DNA of 10,177 nucleotides, from positions 1 to 10,177 of the forward strand of contig CAZSDG010000032.1 in the NCBI GenBank assembly GCA_964605575.1. Reading direction: 5' to 3'. The stretch is from JAAZHN01 sp964605575. GTDB taxonomy: Bacteria; Bacillota_I; Bacilli_A; RF39; UBA660. A model generated the notes under the pieces. The model was not told the DNA's origin, made no database searches, and saw only the letters and a list, made by a program, of their open reading frames with translations. The position numbers and the translations under genes were made by a program. Shown here one piece after another: positions 7,085-10,177 of this stretch. Within the stretch, counting starts at the first letter, position 1, and each line of letters begins with the position of its first letter.

Positions 7085-7698
7085 TGAAAAAACAAATTCA
7101 AAAAAGATATTATTATGCCTCTTTTATTGCTAGTTTGTTTTTCATTATTTGTTATGGCATATTAAATTTTCATCTATTGATTGTAATTATCTTAACACTT
7201 GCTACTTTTGTTGGTTCCTCATTTTTCTTTAGAGAAAAAGATATTAGAAAATATGATCCCAAAATAATTCAAACCTATTACTTTGGAATATCCAAGATTG
7301 CTAATTATACAAACATAATAACTGATGAAAATATTATTAATCAAATCAAACAAATTACCTTCTTAACTGAAGAAATTCTTGGTAAAATAAATGAAAGACC
7401 ACATAAGGTAGAACAAGTATATGACTTTTGTGATTACTACTTAAACATTACTTATAAAATACTAAGACAATATAATTCAGTTATAAAAAGAAAAGATCTT
7501 TCAAATAAAGAACAAGAATTTATTAATAAAACTCCTCATTATTTAGAAGCATTAATTAAATTATTTAAGCAACAAAATAAAAATATGAATGAAGAAGTTA
7601 TGGTAGATGTTAATTCAAGTATTAAAGTATTTGAAAAAACAATGGGAATAGATAAAATGGATGTATTATTGGAAATGGGTGAAAATAATGAATATTGA
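7084..7698 (+). CDS. XpaC-family membrane protein (5-bromo-4-chloroindolyl phosphate hydrolysis family)
   Basis: A 204-aa protein with two close membrane segments (about 8-28 and 30-48) and a helical, probably cytoplasmic domain (50-204). The pattern KVEQVYDFCDYYLNITYKIL (about 117-136), then RQYNSVI, then a PHYLEALIKLF helix and an end with MNEEVMVDVNSSIKVFEKTM, fits the XpaC family. That family takes its name from an indirect hydrolysis phenotype, and its true biochemical role is not settled. XpaC relatives are often neighbours of TelA and vWA proteins in tellurite or toxic-anion-type loci. No TelA is seen here. The start is part of TAATG with the previous stop and has a strong AAGGAG ribosome binding site at 7069-7074. 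The stop TGA at 7696-7698 overlaps the next gene. The assignment is by recalled family pattern. Confidence 0.7.
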   Translation: MKKQIQKRYYYASFIASLFFIICYGILNFHLLIVIILTLATFVGSSFFFREKDIRKYDPKIIQTYYFGISKIANYTNIITDENIINQIKQITFLTEEILGKINERPHKVEQVYDFCDYYLNITYKILRQYNSVIKRKDLSNKEQEFINKTPHYLEALIKLFKQQNKNMNEEVMVDVNSSIKVFEKTMGIDKMDVLLEMGENNEY

Positions 7699-8833
7699 AA
7701 ATAAAATTGAAACAAAACCACGTGAAGGATTAATTGAAAAGATTGTTGGAGGCGCTATATTATTAATTGTTATTATTGTAGTAATTCTAATTAAAACAAG
7801 TAGTGATAAAAAGAAAAATTTAGTTATTGTCTCTGGAGCAGTTGGTGGAGGTAAAGAAAACTTCTTAGCTGATGAAAAGTTTAATGAAATATTGAATAAC
7901 AAATATGCAATTAAATTTGTTGGAGATTCCTGGAGTAATGGGAAATTAGTTAAGGATAACGTTGTTGATAAAAATAATAATAAATATGATTTGATTTTCT
8001 TTTCAGATGCTAGGTATTATGATTATTATAAATTACAACCAAATCCTGCTCTTGGCGAAGTTCCCAGAGATCGAGTTATTGATGGTAATTTAACATTAAA
8101 TACCCCAATTGTTATTTATAGTTGGGACTCAGTTGTCGATGTGTTTATTAAAGAAGGTATTGTCACAATTAAAGATGGAGTTTATTACATAACAGATATG
8201 AACAAACTCTTAACTTATATTTTAGAAGGTAAAAAATGGGAAGAGATTGGTCTAGATATATATGGTAGAATAAATATAGCTTCTACAGACCCTGTTTCAT
8301 CAAGTCCTGGAGCTACTTATTATGGTTTATTATTATCTATAATGAGTGGTGGCGATATTACTTATGAAGGCGTCCAAAGAGCTTTACCTAAGTTAAAAGA
8401 GTTTTATATTAAATCAGGTTACATGAACAACACCCCAGCTGATCTTTTCGAAATGTATTTAAAAACTGGGGTTGGGGCCAAACCACTAATCGTCGATTAT
8501 GAAAAAAGTATTATTGATTTTTCTAATTCCAACCCTGATGGTTGGAATCAAGTAAAAGATAAGGTTAGAATTTTATATCCAACTCCTACTATTTGGAATT
8601 CACACTGCATTGCCACATTTAATGATAAAGGTAATTCATTCTTAAAAGCATTCAATGATAAAGATATTCAACAACTAGCTTGGAGTAAATATGGGTTTAG
8701 AGTTGGTGTATCTGGTGGTAATTATGATGTAACCGATATTCAAATTAAAGGAGTACCTCAAACAATATCAAGTGTTACTCCTGGATTAAAAATGGATGTT
8801 TATAATCAAATTATTGATTATTTAAAACAATAG
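7688..8833 (+). CDS. Membrane-anchored solute-binding-like protein
   Basis: A 381-aa protein from the ATG at 7688, which has GGGTGA (7676-7681) at good spacing. An in-frame ATG at 7661 is possible but lies deeper inside the previous gene without a ribosome binding site. Residues 18-36 are one membrane segment after a charged N-terminus, and no lipobox is seen. The outer part (about 43-381) resembles a type 2 periplasmic-binding fold: VIVSGAVGGGKENF (46-59), KYDLIFFSDARYY (99-111), STDPVSSSPGATYYGLLL (189-206), ILYPTPTIWNSHCIATF, and YGFRVGVSGG near the end. These landmarks line up with the binding domain of the vWA protein upstream, so the two are probably distant paralogues. No permease or ATPase gene is nearby, which argues for a sensory or structural role. 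The start overlaps the previous stop by 11 bases. Confidence 0.7.
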   Translation: MNIENKIETKPREGLIEKIVGGAILLIVIIVVILIKTSSDKKKNLVIVSGAVGGGKENFLADEKFNEILNNKYAIKFVGDSWSNGKLVKDNVVDKNNNKYDLIFFSDARYYDYYKLQPNPALGEVPRDRVIDGNLTLNTPIVIYSWDSVVDVFIKEGIVTIKDGVYYITDMNKLLTYILEGKKWEEIGLDIYGRINIASTDPVSSSPGATYYGLLLSIMSGGDITYEGVQRALPKLKEFYIKSGYMNNTPADLFEMYLKTGVGAKPLIVDYEKSIIDFSNSNPDGWNQVKDKVRILYPTPTIWNSHCIATFNDKGNSFLKAFNDKDIQQLAWSKYGFRVGVSGGNYDVTDIQIKGVPQTISSVTPGLKMDVYNQIIDYLKQ

Positions 8834-8854
8834 AAAGAAAGAAGGAAAAAAAAT

Positions 8855-9817
8855 ATGGGATTTATTAAAGCAATCGGCGATGCCGCGAAAGGTCAACACA
8901 AAGATTTATTTAGAGAGATAATTAAATGTGATGATATGGCCACTAATGTTATCGCTAAAAAGGTAACTACAGAAAACAATGTAATATCAGACCAATCAAG
9001 ACTATTTGTTCAACCAGGACAAGCAGCAATTTACGTAGATAATGGAGCAATAAAAGATATCATTACTGAGCCTGGAATGTATTTTATGGATACAAGTGCT
9101 CCAACATTATTTCAAACAAATATCTTCAAAGGATTAACTGACACAGTTCTTGAAACATTAAAAAGAGTAGCTTATGAAGGAAAAGAGATTAATCAACAAG
9201 TTGTTTATTACATTTCTTTAACAGAAAAGGTTGGTTTACCATTCAAAACAGAAGACAAAATACTATATGATGATCCAGAATGGGGACCAATGGAACTAAG
9301 TGCCCATGGACAGTATGCCTTTAAAGTAGAAAATCCAGTTAATATTTTAGTCAATTTACTTGGTAATGAAGGTAACGATGTTTATGTTGATACTTTATCA
9401 CACTCATTATTACCATTTATTGTTTCAAGTATTACAAGCGAAATAGCTAATCTTAATGTACCATTTGAAGAAATAACTAAACAACAAGATAAACTAGGTG
9501 AAAGCTTACTTAAATCTATTTCGGATAAAATTGCTTCACTAGGTATTGAAATTACAAAAATAGTTGTAACAAATATCGATGTTCCAGAAGCAGTAAAAGC
9601 TTCAATGCGTGAAAGAGTTGCAATTAAAATGAAAGCAACTTCAGTAGATGAAAAAGAAGCTGAAACTTATGCGAAAATCCAACAAGCAGATGCGCTTAAA
9701 GACCTAGCAAACAATCCTGGAAGTGCTGGTACAACAGTTATGGGTATGAATGTCGGTGGTATGTTTGGCGGTGTCCTAACAGACCAAAACAAAAATGATA
9801 ATCAAGAAAATAAATAA
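8855..9817 (+). CDS. SPFH-domain protein, YdjI / virion-core-like family
   Basis: A 320-aa protein resembling Bacillus YdjI, an SPFH (stomatin/prohibitin/flotillin) protein. The N-terminus MGFIKAIGDAAKGQ is an amphipathic membrane-associating stretch. SRLFVQPGQAAIYVDNG (48-64), ITEPGMYFMDTSAPTLF (70-86) and the DDPEWGPMELSAHGQYAFKV block (139-158) are typical of this subgroup. KIVVTNIDVPEAV (235-247) closes the SPFH core. A charged helix (250-285) and a Gly/Met-rich tail (289-307) follow. In Bacillus YdjI works with YdjG and YdjH to recruit PspA during membrane stress. Many relatives end in a zinc ribbon, but no Cys pair is present here. It follows the solute-binding-like gene by 21 bases with GAAGG at 8841-8845 and is the last gene of the cluster. 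Codon use matches its neighbours. Confidence 0.82.
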   Translation: MGFIKAIGDAAKGQHKDLFREIIKCDDMATNVIAKKVTTENNVISDQSRLFVQPGQAAIYVDNGAIKDIITEPGMYFMDTSAPTLFQTNIFKGLTDTVLETLKRVAYEGKEINQQVVYYISLTEKVGLPFKTEDKILYDDPEWGPMELSAHGQYAFKVENPVNILVNLLGNEGNDVYVDTLSHSLLPFIVSSITSEIANLNVPFEEITKQQDKLGESLLKSISDKIASLGIEITKIVVTNIDVPEAVKASMRERVAIKMKATSVDEKEAETYAKIQQADALKDLANNPGSAGTTVMGMNVGGMFGGVLTDQNKNDNQENK

Positions 9818-9853
9818 TTAAAAAGATTATAAATATTGGTAAAACCCTATATA

Positions 9854-9881
9854 TTGACTATTAATCATAATTATGTATAAT
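9854..9881 (+). promoter_or_regulatory. Promoter for a short intergenic transcript
   Basis: TTGACT (9854-9859), a 16-base spacer and a perfect TATAAT (9876-9881) form the best promoter match in the plus-strand intergenic DNA. The predicted start is near 9888, exactly where the 13-bp hairpin begins. No coding frame follows. Confidence 0.7.
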
Positions 9882-9887
9882 TGTAAT

Positions 9888-9944
9888 CAATAAGAGCGAT
9901 TGTCCTTGACCGTTTGGTTGGGGGGGAATCGCTCTTATTTTTTT
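9888..9944 (+). ncRNA. Candidate small RNA of about 55 nt made of one stem-loop
   Basis: From the predicted start, AATAAGAGCGATT (9889-9901) pairs perfectly with AATCGCTCTTATT (9927-9939), and T-rich sequence continues to 9943. The 25-nt loop (9902-9926) contains GACC-GTTT-GGTT, able to form a small inner stem, followed by seven G bases. The promoter abuts the stem with no room for a protein. The whole transcript would therefore be one long-looped terminator hairpin with an exposed G-rich loop. It matches no RNA family I know, and I see no SRP, tmRNA, 6S or riboswitch signature. It may equally serve only as the terminator of the cluster. Confidence 0.5.
9889..9943 (+). terminator. Intrinsic terminator after the SPFH gene
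   Basis: A 13-bp perfect stem followed by T-rich sequence to 9943 would stop transcription leaving the SPFH gene 72 bases upstream. The 25-nt loop is long for a plain terminator. On the minus strand no T-tract follows, so it acts in one direction. Confidence 0.75.
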
Positions 9945-9966
9945 CTAGACCAATTAATATGAATTT

Positions 9967-10013
9967 TTTCTTATATATTAGCTAATCAACAAAATTAGCT
10001 AATATATAAGAAA
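9967..10013. repeat. Perfect 20-bp inverted repeat with a 7-base loop
   Basis: Arms at 9967-9986 and 9994-10013 are exact complements, with CAACAAA between them. The arms contain TTAGCTAA and TATATA elements. No T-run follows on either strand, so it is not a standard intrinsic terminator, although it lies between the converging SPFH-side terminator and the minus-strand gene ending at 10026. It could be a terminator variant, a protein-binding site, or a remnant or copy of a dispersed repeat. Confidence 0.7.
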
Positions 10014-10025
10014 TAGTTATGTATC

Positions 10026-10177
10026 TTAAAAACCTTTGTCTTTTCCTTTATAAGTTTCTATTTCTTTTAAAGTGGCACTTCCCCTATATATTCCTCTGTT
10101 TGTTAAAGCTTCTAATGTTTTTAGTTTATCAACCATAAAAGAAGAAAAAGCAATACTTAAATCTGAGTCTTTACTTC
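10026..10177 (-). CDS. C-terminal fragment of an unrecognised protein
   Basis: An open frame enters from the right edge and ends with TAA at 10028-10026. The visible 50 residues include SKDSDLSIAFSSFMVDKL, then KTLEALTNRGIYRGSAT, then LKEIETYKGKDKGF at the C-terminus. It is rich in Lys and looks helical in its first half. The composition is normal coding sequence and the frame is unbroken, but I do not recognise the family. The start and most of the protein lie outside the window. It converges with the plus-strand cluster; its 3' flank is the 20-bp inverted repeat. Confidence 0.6.
   Translation of the reverse strand, partial: SKDSDLSIAFSSFMVDKLKTLEALTNRGIYRGSATLKEIETYKGKDKGF

Noticed and set aside
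7661..7687. Earlier ATG (7661) as the start of the second solute-binding-like gene
   Set aside because: It adds MYYWKWVKI, lies deeper inside the XpaC-like gene and has no ribosome binding site, whereas the ATG at 7688 has GGGTGA at good spacing.
7696..7698. TGA as Trp (mycoplasma genetic code)
   Set aside because: Trp is TGG throughout the ribosomal and cluster genes, and no other in-frame TGA occurs in them. Reading this TGA through would add only two residues, so the standard code is the simpler view, though one stop cannot prove it.
7539..7902. Minus-strand open frames opposite the XpaC-like and solute-binding-like genes
   Set aside because: They are antisense to two supported genes, lack ribosome binding sites and have low-complexity Ile/Phe/Ser composition.
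9842..9852. Repeat of AAACCCTATAT shared with 5438-5448
   Set aside because: Eleven bases matching twice in 10 kb of AT-rich DNA is weak evidence. It may be coincidence, so it is not listed as a repeat feature.

Overview
The window is AT-rich and comes from a low-GC Gram-positive-type bacterium. The gene order rpsJ-rplC-rplD-rplW-rplB, the strong AGGAGG-type ribosome binding sites and the Bacilli-like ribosomal proteins point to Bacillota, or to a wall-less or gut relative (Mycoplasmatota/RF39-like). Trp is encoded by TGG throughout and TGA appears only as a stop, so the code looks standard (11) rather than the mycoplasma code 4. I cannot name a genus.

Layout. (1) Positions 1-2646, minus strand: the start of the S10 ribosomal operon. 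S10, L3, L4 and L23 are complete and the first 191 codons of L2 are present. L3 carries an unusual Glu-rich tail of about 60 residues. The operon has a recognisable promoter and a leader of about 125 nt that ends in two tandem hairpins just before the rpsJ Shine-Dalgarno. (2) Positions 2867-4483, minus strand: a DUF2207/YciQ-like membrane protein. Its presumed terminator overlaps the rpsJ promoter. (3) Positions 4484-4707: a divergent intergenic region with one extended -10 promoter on each strand and a 15-bp palindrome. (4) Positions 4708-5383, plus strand: a zinc-dependent phospholipase C-like gene broken by an apparent one-base insertion in an A6 run. (5) Positions 5468-9817, plus strand: a compact four-gene cluster encoding a membrane-anchored solute-binding domain fused to a von Willebrand A domain, an XpaC-family membrane protein, a second anchored solute-binding-like protein, and a YdjI-type SPFH protein. 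(6) Positions 9818-10025: a good promoter followed at once by a 13-bp stem with a G7-containing 25-nt loop and a T7 tract, which is a candidate small RNA of about 55 nt. A perfect 20-bp inverted repeat follows. (7) Positions 10026-10177, minus strand: the C-terminal 50 codons of an unrecognised gene.

The most interesting part is the plus-strand cluster. The two solute-binding-like proteins share alignable landmarks, so they look like ancient paralogues, yet no permease or ATPase is present. One has gained a complete MIDAS-type vWA domain. Together with XpaC (a family often found near TelA and vWA proteins in tellurite/Ter-type stress loci) and an SPFH scaffold of the YdjI type (linked to PspA membrane-stress recruitment in Bacillus), this suggests an envelope-sensing or stress assembly rather than a transporter. 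That functional reading is inference; the domain calls are read from the sequence.
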